A stretch of 64,000 nt of DNA. It comes from CAJCJE01 sp963818685 (GTDB lineage: Bacteria; Actinomycetota; Actinomycetes; Mycobacteriales; Pseudonocardiaceae). The DNA lies in the NCBI GenBank assembly GCA_963818685.1, contig CAWFTJ010000013.1, positions 124,001-188,000 on the forward strand, read 5' to 3'. Below the pieces are notes generated by a model. The model worked only from the letters and a program-made list of their open reading frames with translations, had not been told where the DNA came from and did not search any database. The position numbers and the translations under genes are program-made. Below, in pieces: positions 1-8,239 of this stretch. Each line of letters begins with the position of its first letter. Position 1 is the stretch's first letter.

Positions 1-152
1 TCGATGGTGGCGACGCCGTTGATGCCGCCGATGCCGGCGAAGATGCTGAAGAGGCCACCCGCGATGGCGAGACCGGCCGCGGTGAGCGCAGCGCCACCGC
101 TGGGCCGATAGCCCGGGTCGTTGCTTGCCGACGGATAACTCGGCGTCGGCAT
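1..152 (-). CDS. Membrane protein, N-terminal fragment
   Basis: Only the first 50 codons lie in the window; the gene continues past position 1. It starts at ATG 152 behind an AGGGGG ribosome binding site. The peptide opens with a Pro/Ser-rich cytoplasmic stretch (MPTPSYPSASNDPGYRP) and then a hydrophobic Ala/Gly/Ile segment from about residue 19, which looks like the first membrane helix. It lies in the same direction as, and downstream of, the low-complexity membrane protein at 315-1652. The family cannot be told from this fragment. Confidence 0.6.
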   Translation of the reverse strand, partial: MPTPSYPSASNDPGYRPSGGAALTAAGLAIAGGLFSIFAGIGGINGVATI

Positions 153-215
153 GGGTCCCCCTGGGTAAGACATTCGGCCCTCCAGCCAGCTGTCGCGATG
201 TTCACGGCACGGTAC

Positions 216-258
216 CCAACACAGCAGCTCCCGGCGAGGCCAGGAGCTGCTGTATTGG
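216..258 (-). terminator. Intergenic hairpin downstream of the 445-aa membrane protein
   Basis: Positions 216-231 and 243-258 form a 16-bp inverted repeat with one mismatch around an 11-base loop. It lies about 57 bases past the stop of the minus-strand gene ending at 315. No T-run follows on either strand, so it is a terminator-like or RNA-stabilising hairpin rather than a textbook intrinsic terminator. Confidence 0.35.
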
Positions 259-314
259 GGAAAACTCCACTATTCGTAATCAAACCGGGTTACCGGCGCG
301 CTACCGGCGCGGCC

Positions 315-1652
315 TCACCACTGCTGGGGCGGCTGCTGCTGCCCGTACCCGCCGGGCTGGCCGGGCTGCTGCGGAAAACCACCGGTGCCGGGGTTCTGCG
401 GGAAGCCACCGGTGCCCGGCTGGCCGGGCTGGCCGTAACCGGGCTGCTGCTGCGGCGCGCCGTAGCCGGGCTGCGGCTGACCGTAGGGCTGCTGCTGGGC
501 CCCATAGGGCTGCTGCTGCGGGGCACCATAGGGCGCCGGCTGGCCGTAGGGCTGCTGGCCGAACCCGCCTGCCTGACCGGGGAACGCGGGCGTCGCCGCG
601 CCGCCGGCGAGGCCGAGGTAGCCCTTGGTCGCCGGGAAGTAGCCGAGCAGACCGATGATCAGCGTGACGATGCCGGCGATCAGGTAGTAGGTGATGTCGC
701 CCCCGAAGGAGTACTTGGCGCCGAAGATGATCGCGAACACCGCGGTGATGAGGCCCGCGGCGGCGATGGCGTGGTGCGAGATGTTCGCAAGCGAGTTCTT
801 CAGGAAGATGATCACGGCCGCTGCGATGGCGACGAGACCGGAGACCAGGAACAGGATCACCGATATCCAGGGCAGCACGAGGCTGGGCGTCTGCGCGCCG
901 GCCGCGGCACCGTTGGCGGCCTGCATGCAGGCGCTCGGGTCCTGCGAGTTCGCGCACATCTGCTGGATCTGCGCCTGCGCGTCCGAGGCACCGGAGGAGG
1001 CCGAACCCAGGTCACTCATGTCGACGATCGCGAAGATCACGGTGATGACCGCGAGGATCACCAGGGTGCCGAGCACCAGCCAGCTGATGATCTGCGCGGT
1101 GGGCGCTGAGCTGCCACCCGCACCCGGTGCGTACGCGGGCTGGCCGTAGGCAGGCTGACCGTAGGCGGGTTGCTGGCCGTACGCCGGCTGCTGGCCGTAG
1201 GCGGGTTGCTGTTGCGGCGCGCCGTAGACCGGCTGCTGGCCGAAACCGGGCTGCTGCTGTTGCGGGGCACCGTAGGCCGGCTGCTGACCGTAGGCTGGCT
1301 GCTGCGGCGCGCCGAAACCGGGCTGCTGTTGCTGTTGCGCGGCGAACGGGTCCGATGCGTGCTGCGGCGGCGCTGCTCCCCAACCGGGCTGCACCGGTGC
1401 GGCCGGCGGCGGAGTCGGGCTGGCGGCACCGGTGTACTGACCGTAGTTCGGCGGCTGCTGGCCCGGCTGTACCACCTGGGTGGCTTCGGGCGCGGGATTG
1501 GCCGGCTGCTGCGGTGGCTGCTGACCAGGTCGAACCACCTGCGTCGGGCCGGAGCTGGCCAGAGCCGGGTCGCCGGCCTGACCGCCCTGCGGCTCCTGCG
1601 TCGGCTGACCGCCCTGCCCCGGCTGGTTCTCGGGCGGCTGCGGAGCACTCAT
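315..1652 (-). CDS. Low-complexity Gln/Gly/Pro/Tyr-rich four-helix membrane protein
   Basis: 445 aa, ATG 1652 with a GGAG site about 10 bases upstream. Residues 1-185 are an almost charge-free Gln/Pro/Gly/Tyr tract with repeated PAYGQQ and GFGAPQQ units. Four hydrophobic segments follow, between about residues 187 and 345. Residues 355-445 are a second GYGQQ/PYGQP tract. The topology puts both disordered tails on the same side of the membrane. Its position beside cystathionine beta-synthase matches that of the proline-rich antigen gene (Rv1078) next to Rv1077 in M. tuberculosis, but I see no clear RDD-type domain, so orthology is only positional. Function unknown. Confidence 0.85.
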   Translation of the reverse strand: MSAPQPPENQPGQGGQPTQEPQGGQAGDPALASSGPTQVVRPGQQPPQQPANPAPEATQVVQPGQQPPNYGQYTGAASPTPPPAAPVQPGWGAAPPQHASDPFAAQQQQQPGFGAPQQPAYGQQPAYGAPQQQQPGFGQQPVYGAPQQQPAYGQQPAYGQQPAYGQPAYGQPAYAPGAGGSSAPTAQIISWLVLGTLVILAVITVIFAIVDMSDLGSASSGASDAQAQIQQMCANSQDPSACMQAANGAAAGAQTPSLVLPWISVILFLVSGLVAIAAAVIIFLKNSLANISHHAIAAAGLITAVFAIIFGAKYSFGGDITYYLIAGIVTLIIGLLGYFPATKGYLGLAGGAATPAFPGQAGGFGQQPYGQPAPYGAPQQQPYGAQQQPYGQPQPGYGAPQQQPGYGQPGQPGTGGFPQNPGTGGFPQQPGQPGGYGQQQPPQQW

Positions 1653-1808
1653 CGGGTTTCCAACTCCTTGGCTTGTGCCTCGACATGCTGCGACATGCGT
1701 GCCTGGATAGACCTCGTGGTTAAGCTAGCCCATCCGGCACTGCCTCGCTGCCAATCCCCGCAAGTTGGCATAACGCGTCGTTAACGGACGTGTGTGGAGG
1801 CCAGTACG

Positions 1809-3192
1809 TCAGCGGGACGTTTCCCGGCCGGCGAGGAATCCGAGCACGTCGTGCCGGGTCAGCACGCCGGCGGGTTTGCCGTCAAGCAGCACGAGCGCAC
1901 CGTCCGCGCTGGACAGTGCGGTCATCGCGGTGCCGACCGGCTCGCCCGCGCCGATGGTGGGCAGTGGCGCGGACATGTGCTGCTCGACCCGGTCGGCGAG
2001 TTGCGCCTTGCCGGCGAACAGTGCCTCAAGCAGGTCGCGTTCGACCACCGCACCGGCGACCTCGGCAGCCATCACCGGCGGTTCCGCGCCGACGACCGGC
2101 ATCTGCGAGACACCGAACTCGCGGAGGATGGCGATGGCGTCGCGCGACGGTCTCGTTGGGATGGGTGTGCACGAGGTCTGGCAGGGTGCCGTCCTTGCGC
2201 CGCAACACATCCCCGACCGTCGCACCGGTGGAGTCGGGCGGCAGCAGGCCGTAGGAGGCCATCCACCGGTCGTTGAACACCTTGGAGAGGTAGCCGCGAC
2301 CGCCGTCGGGCAGCAGCACCACGACCACGTCGTCCGGGCCGAGGCGGGACGCGAGGCGCAGCGCCGCGGCAGCTGCCATGCCGCAGGAACCGCCGACCAG
2401 CAACGCCTCCTGTTTGGCCAGCCGACGCGTGACGTCGAAGGAGTCCGCGTCGGAGACGGCGATGATCTCGTCGCAGACGTCGCGGTCGTAGGTGGCCGGC
2501 CAGAAGTCCTCGCCGACGCCCTCGACCAGATAGGGGCGACCGCTGCCGCCGGAGTACACCGAACCCTCCGGGTCGGCGCCGACGATCCTGACCTTGCCGC
2601 CGCTGATCTCCTTGAGGTACCGGCCGGTGCCGGTGATGGTGCCGCCGGTGCCGATGCCGGCGACGAAGTGGGTGATCCTGCCCTCGGTCTGCCGCCAGAT
2701 CTCCGGGCCGGTCGAGTGGTAGTGGCTGGCCGGGTTCTCCTGGTTGGCGTACTGGTTGGGCTTCCACGCGCCGGGAATCTCGCGGACCAGCCGGTCCGAC
2801 ACGTTGTAGTAGGAGTCCGGGTGTTCCGGCGGGACCGCGGTCGGGCAGACCACGACGCGCGCGCCGTAGGCCTTGAGCACGTTGCGCTTGTCCTCGGAAA
2901 CCTTGTCCGGGCAGACGAACACGCAGTGGTAGCCCTTGCGCTGGGCGACCATGGCCAGGCCGACACCGGTGTTGCCGGAGGTCGGCTCCACGATGGTGCC
3001 GCCGGGCTTGAGCTCGCCGCTCGCCTCGGCCGCCTCGACCATCCGGACCGCGATCCGGTCCTTCACGCTGCCGCCCGGATTGAGGTACTCGACCTTGGCG
3101 AGCACCAGCGGTGCGAGTCCTTCGGTGAGCGAGTTGAGCCGCACGAGAGGGGTGTTGCCCACCAGGTCGACCATGTGCTCCGCGTATTCCAC
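1809..3192 (-). CDS. cbs: Cystathionine beta-synthase, with an apparent +1 frameshift
   Basis: A PLP enzyme of the CysK/CBS family that condenses serine and homocysteine to cystathionine (transsulfuration). I choose GTG 3192, nine bases after GGAAGGA. The PLP lysine is Lys44 (GGSVKDR), the phosphate/substrate loop TSGNTG is at 71-76, and GIGTGGT follows. The C-terminal third is a regulatory CBS-domain pair (SQMPVV, GVLTRHDVLGFL). The reading frame breaks between HTHPNETV and RDAIAILREFG at about 2141-2153, where one extra base is needed to explain the sequence. Removing it gives a normal 460-aa protein. It is either a real null allele or a sequencing error. The neighbouring SGNH and thiolase genes match Rv1075c and Rv1074c next to Rv1077. 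Confidence 0.85.
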
Positions 3193-3393
3193 GGGAGGGT
3201 TCCTTCCGCCGCGTTCTCCTACCAGGCGTGAGCCTAGGCGGGCGGACGCCGGTTCACCCAACTCGTCGACAGTAATGAGGTTGCGTGGAGGTCCGATATC
3301 TCTGATCATCCGACTATCCATTCTGGGAACGGATGTGCTGCTTCCGGTGTTTGGATCGGGTGTCCAGGCAGGCGGGCTGGGGAGGTGGGGCGG

Positions 3394-4266
3394 ATGTTCT
3401 TGAACCGAACGGTGCGGGTCGCCGCGGTACTCGCCGGGACCATCGGCGGTGTCACGAGCGCCGTGTACGGGGTGCTGAACAGGCAGAGCAGGTACGCGCA
3501 GCAGGTCATCGGCGAGCCGGAGGGGCCGCCGCCGGTGGCCGACGGCCGGTACTACCCGCCCGGCTGGGGCGCGACCAGTCCCGAGGCGGACGCGCTGCGG
3601 TTCGCGGTGATCGGCGACTCGCTTGCCGCGGGGCTCGGCGCCGAGACGGCCGACGGCGTGCCCGGCGTGATGCTGGCCAGGGGCCTTGCCGAGGAGCTTG
3701 GCCAACCGGTCGACGTGACCACCTACGCGATCGTCGGCGCGACGACCAAGGACATGACCGACCAGGTCGACCAGGCCCTCGTCGAGCCGCCGGACGTCGT
3801 CCTGATCGTGGTCGGCGGCAACGACGTGACCACGAAGATGTCGATCGGCGCGTCGGCCAAGCTGCTCGGCGCCGAGGTGGCCAGGTTGCGCGAGGTCGGC
3901 GCCGGTGTCGTGGTCGGCACCTGCCCGGACCTGCTGCCGATCCAGCCGATCCGCGTTCCGCTGCGCTGGATCGCCAGCGGCTGGAGCAGACTGCTGGCCA
4001 GGGCGCAGGATCGTGCGGTGCGCAAGGCGGGCGGGCTGACCGTGCCGCTCGGCGAGGTGGTGTCGCCGGAGTTCCTGGTACGGCCGGACGAGCTGTTCAG
4101 CCAGGACCGCTTCCACCCGAACGGAGTCGGCTACTCGATCGCCAAGCTGGCGCTGCTCGGCCCGCTGGTGATCGCGGCGGGCGGTGGCGCGGTCCAGGAG
4201 GCAGCGCCCGAGGTAGCCAGGCCACCGGTCCGGTCGATCGGGCAGGCCGAACCGGCCGCGTCTTGA
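3394..4266 (+). CDS. SGNH/GDSL-family esterase, membrane-anchored or secreted
   Basis: 290 aa from ATG 3394, eight bases after GGAGG; the GTG at 3385 lies on top of that site and is rejected. An N-terminal hydrophobic segment (residues 5-27) suggests export or anchoring. The SGNH blocks are present: GDSLAAG with nucleophile Ser76, a Gly block, GGND, and the Asp/His pair in QDRFHPNGVGYS near the end. It is divergent from cystathionine beta-synthase across about 200 bp, and is the positional counterpart of Rv1075c, a GDSL-type esterase. The substrate cannot be read from the sequence. Confidence 0.88.
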   Translation: MFLNRTVRVAAVLAGTIGGVTSAVYGVLNRQSRYAQQVIGEPEGPPPVADGRYYPPGWGATSPEADALRFAVIGDSLAAGLGAETADGVPGVMLARGLAEELGQPVDVTTYAIVGATTKDMTDQVDQALVEPPDVVLIVVGGNDVTTKMSIGASAKLLGAEVARLREVGAGVVVGTCPDLLPIQPIRVPLRWIASGWSRLLARAQDRAVRKAGGLTVPLGEVVSPEFLVRPDELFSQDRFHPNGVGYSIAKLALLGPLVIAAGGGAVQEAAPEVARPPVRSIGQAEPAAS

Positions 4267-4392
4267 GTTACCGCGCCTTGAGCTACCGTTCAGTAATTTA
4301 AGGCCAGCATCACAGTCGTCACGGGCGGCCTTGGTGACGCGGTTGCGCGACACTGGAGCGCAATCGATGCATCGTCACGAAGGAGTGCCGTC

Positions 4393-5613
4393 ATGCCAGA
4401 GGCTGTGATCGTCGCCACTGCCCGTTCGCCCATCGGCCGCGCTGGCAAGGGCTCGCTGGTGAGCATGCGACCGGACGATCTGGCCGTGCGGATGGTGCGG
4501 GCCGCCCTGGACAAGGTGCCGCAGCTCGACCCGAACCAGATCGACGACCTGATGCTGGGCTGTGGTCTGCCCGGCGGTGAGCAGGGCTTCAACATGGGCC
4601 GGGTGGTCTCGGTCCTGCTCGGCTACGACAACGTGCCCGGCTGCACGGTCACCCGCTACTGCGCGTCCAGCCTGCAGACCACCCGGATGGCGCTGCACGC
4701 CATCAAGGCCGGCGAGGGCGACGTGTTCATCTCGGCCGGTGTCGAGACCGTGTCCCGGTTCGACAGGGGCAGTTCCGACTCGTGGCCGGACACCCGCAAT
4801 CCGCGCTTCGCGCAGGCAGCCGAGCGCGGCACCGCGCAGGCCACCGCCGAGGAGCAGGAGTGGCACGACCCGCGCCAGGACAGCGCAGTGCCGGACGTGT
4901 ACATCGCGATGGGCCAGACCGCGGAGAACCTGGCGCTGGTCAAGAACATCTCCCGGCAGGAGATGGACGAGTTCGGCGTGCGCTCGCAGAACCTGGCCGA
5001 GAAGGCCATCGCCGACGGGTTCTGGGCCAGGGAGATCGTGCCGGTCACCCTCCCCGACGGCACCGTCGTCGACAGCGACGACGGCCCGAGGGCGGGCGTC
5101 ACCTACGAGAAGACCTCGCAGCTCAAGCCGGTGTTCCGGCCGGAGGGCCGGGTCACGGCTGGCAACTGCTGCCCGCTCAACGACGGCGCGGCAGCGCTGG
5201 TGATCATGTCCGACACCAAGGCCAAGGAACTGGGCATCACGCCACTGGCCAGGATCGTGGCGACCGGCGTGTCCGCCCTGTCCCCGGAGATCATGGGTCT
5301 CGGCCCGGTCGAGGCGTCCCGGCGCGCGCTGGCCAGGGCCGGCATGACCGTGGACGACATCGACCTGTTCGAGATCAACGAGGCGTTCGCCGCGCAGGTC
5401 ATCCCGTCCTACAAGGAAATCGGGATTCCGCTGGACAAGCTGAACGTCAACGGTGGCGCGATCGCGGTCGGCCACCCGTTCGGCATGACCGGCGCGCGCA
5501 TCGCCACCACGCTGATCAACTCGTTGCAGTTCCACGACAAGCAGTTCGGCCTGGAGACCATGTGCGTCGGCGGTGGCCAGGGCATGGCCATGGTGCTGGA
5601 ACGCCTCAGCTGA
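4393..5613 (+). CDS. Acetyl-CoA C-acyltransferase (thiolase)
   Basis: 406 aa, ATG 4393 with GAAGGAG seven bases upstream. It is a thiolase of the FadA type: acyl-enzyme Cys90 in TVTRYCASS, the ENEAFA-like motif (EINEAFAAQ), the catalytic His in GGAIAVGHPFGMTGAR, and the second Cys in MCVGGGQGMA. The length is normal. It cleaves or forms 3-ketoacyl-CoA in beta-oxidation or related pathways in the cytoplasm. It follows the SGNH gene as Rv1074c (fadA3) follows Rv1075c, in the opposite global orientation. A strong hairpin terminator follows at once. Confidence 0.93.
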   Translation: MPEAVIVATARSPIGRAGKGSLVSMRPDDLAVRMVRAALDKVPQLDPNQIDDLMLGCGLPGGEQGFNMGRVVSVLLGYDNVPGCTVTRYCASSLQTTRMALHAIKAGEGDVFISAGVETVSRFDRGSSDSWPDTRNPRFAQAAERGTAQATAEEQEWHDPRQDSAVPDVYIAMGQTAENLALVKNISRQEMDEFGVRSQNLAEKAIADGFWAREIVPVTLPDGTVVDSDDGPRAGVTYEKTSQLKPVFRPEGRVTAGNCCPLNDGAAALVIMSDTKAKELGITPLARIVATGVSALSPEIMGLGPVEASRRALARAGMTVDDIDLFEINEAFAAQVIPSYKEIGIPLDKLNVNGGAIAVGHPFGMTGARIATTLINSLQFHDKQFGLETMCVGGGQGMAMVLERLS

Positions 5614-5620
5614 ATCGGGT

Positions 5621-5658
5621 GGCGGGCCGGAGCTTTCCGGCCCGCCGCGACTTTTCTT
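5621..5658 (+). terminator. Intrinsic terminator after the thiolase gene
   Basis: A perfect 10-bp GC stem (5621-5630 with 5637-5646) around a six-base loop, followed by a T-rich run (CTTTTCTT) at 5651-5658. It lies eight bases after the thiolase stop and separates it from the convergent VOC gene. Confidence 0.8.
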
Positions 5659-6505
5659 ACAGCTGCGCCAGGTAGAAGCGGGTGCCCTGGTCGTCGACGC
5701 ACGCCGAGGAGGAGCCGTAGGGCTGCGCCTGCGGCTCCTCGGCCGAACCGCCCGCCGCGCGCACCCTGGCCACGGCCGTGTCGATGTCCTCGACCACGTA
5801 CTGCGGCACGACCGTGGCGTGTGGATGCCCGCCGGACAGGCCGGCGAGCGGCCGCACGCCCCCGATGCCGAACCGGTCGCCGCCGGACCGGCCCTGCGAG
5901 AAGTTCCAGCCGAACACCGCGCCGAAGAACGCGCGGAACCGCGCGGCATCCACGACCTCGAAGGTCAGGTAGACGATCTCGCCGATGCCCGCGCTCGGCG
6001 CGGGGCCGCGCTCGGCGGCAGGAGACTGGAAGATGGAGAACTCCATGCCCTGGTCGTCAGCGCACATCGCGGCGAGGCCGTAGGGCTCCTCGGTCGGCTC
6101 GTCCGCCCTGCCGCCCTCGGCGCGGATCTTCCGCACGGTCGCTCTGGTGTCCTCCACCGTGAAGGACACCAGCGCCCCGCCGCGGGGCTGCCCGCCCCAC
6201 AGGCCCAGGTGCTGGTTGGGCAGGCCGACGATCTGCCGGCCCTCCTCGATGCTGCCCGGCACGAACCGCCAGCCGAGCACGGTGCCGTAGAACGTCTCCG
6301 CGCGCGCCAGATCCGGCACCCACAGCGACACGTAGCCGACGTCGCCCTCGACCGCAGGGGCCACCTTGGTCTCACTGCTCATGTTCTCTCCTGTTCCGCG
6401 CAGCAGCGCCTGTGCCAGTTGGGCGCGCAGCGCCGCCGCGAAGGTCGGGTCGGGATCGACGGGCAGCACCGGTTCGTGAAGCGCGTCGAGTGGATCGTGC
6501 GTCAT
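5657..6505 (-). CDS. Two-domain VOC (glyoxalase/bleomycin-resistance) protein, coupled to an ECF sigma factor
   Basis: 282 aa from ATG 6505, whose ATGA overlaps the stop of the upstream sigma factor gene, so translation is probably coupled. After a 40-residue N-terminal extension (DALHEPVLPVDPDP, then an amphipathic helix), residues about 54-165 and 175-282 are two VOC beta-alpha-beta-beta-beta repeats, each with a xxYGxx..CxDDQGxxF-type end. Such pairs are often annotated as lactoylglutathione-lyase-like, but no reaction can be assigned. The N-terminal extension differs from the enzyme core and could contact the sigma factor (inference). An internal ATG at 6382 would give the bare VOC domains and is an alternative start. 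Confidence 0.82.
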   Translation of the reverse strand: MTHDPLDALHEPVLPVDPDPTFAAALRAQLAQALLRGTGENMSSETKVAPAVEGDVGYVSLWVPDLARAETFYGTVLGWRFVPGSIEEGRQIVGLPNQHLGLWGGQPRGGALVSFTVEDTRATVRKIRAEGGRADEPTEEPYGLAAMCADDQGMEFSIFQSPAAERGPAPSAGIGEIVYLTFEVVDAARFRAFFGAVFGWNFSQGRSGGDRFGIGGVRPLAGLSGGHPHATVVPQYVVEDIDTAVARVRAAGGSAEEPQAQPYGSSSACVDDQGTRFYLAQL

Positions 6506-7047
6506 CGTCCGGCCCTCCCCTCGGTTTCCGGCCGAGTTCTGTCCATATAGGAGGATCGAAATGCTGTTCTTGCCCTTACCAACAGGGCTTCGGTGGCATG
6601 CACCGTCCGCCCGAGGTGCTCGGCGACCTCCGGCACTGGCAGGCCGTCGAGGTAGCGCAGGGTCAGTGCGGCCCGGTGTTGACCCGTGAGGCTGGCAAGA
6701 ACCTGCTTGGCCAGCAACGCATCCAGCTCCTGCTCCCACGGGTCGACGCAGTCCACGTGCTCCCCCGCCAGCACGCGGAAACCGCGTTCGTCGCGTTCGG
6801 ACGCTCGCCAGTGGTCGACGAGCTTGTGCCGTGCGATGCCGATCAGCCAGGCCGTTGTCAACGTCTCCGGCGGGTTCGTGCCGAGCGCGCGGACCGCGGC
6901 AAGGAACGTCTCGGAGGTGAGGTCCTCGGCCACCGCCACCTGCCGGCATCGGGCCAGCAGGTAGCCGTAGACCTCGGGCAGCGCGGTGTCGTAGAGATCG
7001 AGCAGGGCGACGCCCGGCTCCGGCGCCATGGCCGGCCGCGAACTCAC
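6502..7047 (-). CDS. RNA polymerase sigma factor, ECF subfamily
   Basis: 181 aa from GTG 7047, seven bases after GGAGG. Region 2 spans about residues 12-85 (LDLYDTALPEVYGYLLAR, AEDLTSETFLAAV, WLIGIARHKLVDHWR). Region 4 spans about 120-168, with an HTH (LTLRYLDGLPVPEVAEHLGRT). No transmembrane anti-sigma gene adjoins. The only coupled partner is the VOC protein, which overlaps by four bases. ATG 7029 is a possible alternative start. The regulon is unknown. Confidence 0.88.
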   Translation of the reverse strand: MSSRPAMAPEPGVALLDLYDTALPEVYGYLLARCRQVAVAEDLTSETFLAAVRALGTNPPETLTTAWLIGIARHKLVDHWRASERDERGFRVLAGEHVDCVDPWEQELDALLAKQVLASLTGQHRAALTLRYLDGLPVPEVAEHLGRTVHATEALLVRARTAFRSSYMDRTRPETEGRAGR

Positions 7048-7159
7048 CTGTCCACCTCCCTGACCGACCTCGTCGACACCTACATCAACACATCGGTCGG
7101 CACGGCGAAACTCCGACGCTGCTGGACCAAGATTTTCTTCAGCACGTGGCCGGAACATG

Positions 7160-7199
7160 AAAGATCGGCCAGGTCCAGCCGCGCTGAACCTGGCCGATC
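7160..7199 (-). terminator. Intrinsic terminator of the Bax1-like gene
   Basis: A 12-bp inverted repeat (7163-7174 with 7188-7199) followed on the minus strand by TTTC, about 12 bases after the stop at 7211. It fits a terminator for the minus-strand membrane protein gene. Confidence 0.6.
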
Positions 7200-7210
7200 A
7201 GGGAAAGGCT

Positions 7211-8041
7211 CTAGTTGCCGCGCTGTAGGTAGGACAGCAGGCGCAGGATCTCCAGGTACAGCCAGACCAGCGTGACGGTCAGGCCGAACGCGGCGTACCA
7301 GGCCCAGCGGGCCGGCATGCCGGAGCGGATCATCCGGTCCGCCTGGTCGAAGTCGAGCAGCAGGTTGAACGCGGCGATGCCGATGATCACGATGCTGATC
7401 ACGATGGACAGCGGGCTGCCGTCCCGGATGCCGAGGTTGCCGCCGAACAGGCCGACCACCATGTTGGCCAGCAACACGATGACCACGCCGAAGGTGGCGC
7501 CGATGACCCACTTGGTCAGGCGCGGGGTAACCCGGATCGCACCGGTCTTGTAGACCACGAGCATCGCCACGAACACACCGAACGTGCCGGCGATGGCCTG
7601 GAAGGCGATGCCAGGATAGATGCTGTCGAACAGCACGGTGATCGCGCCGAGCACGATGCCCTCGGCGGCCGCGTAGCTGAGCACGAGCGCCGGGCTTGGC
7701 GTGCGCTTGAAGATGACGATCAGCGCGAGCACCAGGCCGGCGATGGCCGCTGGCCCGGCCAGCCAGTAGGCGTGGGTGAGGATGGTCGCGATGCCGGTGG
7801 CCAGGGCGAGGCCGAGCGTGATCGCGGTCTTGATGACCACGTCGTCGATGGTCATCGGCCGTTCGACCGCACCGGAACGCTGGTAGGCGACGCCGTAACC
7901 GCCAGGACCACCGGGACCACTGCCGTAGCCGGCCTGGCCGTAGTTGCCGTAGCCGGGCATGCCCGCCTGCGGGTCGAAGCCGACGTAGTTTCCCGTGCCG
8001 CGCGGCAGGTTGCGGAAGGCGGGGTTGCTGGTCGCTCGCAC
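7211..8041 (-). CDS. Bax1/YccA-type (Bax inhibitor-1 family, TMBIM) membrane protein
   Basis: 276 aa from GTG 8041, with AGGAGG five bases upstream; ATG 8059 is a second choice. The start SNPAFRNLPRG is typical of the actinobacterial Bax1-I family. A Gly/Tyr-rich linker (about 25-60) precedes seven hydrophobic helices between about residues 75 and 270. The family carries a pair of membrane-embedded acidic residues linked to Ca2+/H+ leak in bacterial homologues; here LLLDFDQAD lies in the penultimate helix. It appears monocistronic, with its own terminator at 7160-7199. Confidence 0.87.
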   Translation of the reverse strand: MRATSNPAFRNLPRGTGNYVGFDPQAGMPGYGNYGQAGYGSGPGGPGGYGVAYQRSGAVERPMTIDDVVIKTAITLGLALATGIATILTHAYWLAGPAAIAGLVLALIVIFKRTPSPALVLSYAAAEGIVLGAITVLFDSIYPGIAFQAIAGTFGVFVAMLVVYKTGAIRVTPRLTKWVIGATFGVVIVLLANMVVGLFGGNLGIRDGSPLSIVISIVIIGIAAFNLLLDFDQADRMIRSGMPARWAWYAAFGLTVTLVWLYLEILRLLSYLQRGN

Positions 8042-8239
8042 CTGATCCTCCTGTGTCATCGCCGACCCCCTGTAGGGAGCCACACCCTCCGGGCTTTCCG
8101 ACGCGTCGAACGCGTTCCAGTTCCTCAACGGTTCGCGTTGTCGGCAGGTTCCCCTGGTAGTCGGCGCCAGCCTACTCACAGAAGCATGGCCGACCACCCT
8201 TTGCCAGGGCGGCCGGCGATGCGCGGCGTGCGGTGTCGC

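Noticed and set aside
315..1652. Calling the low-complexity membrane protein an ortholog of proline-rich antigen Rv1078
   Set aside because: Only position and general composition agree; I saw no RDD domain, so the name was not used.
3385..3393. GTG start for the SGNH esterase
   Set aside because: It overlaps the GGAGG site that serves ATG 3394.
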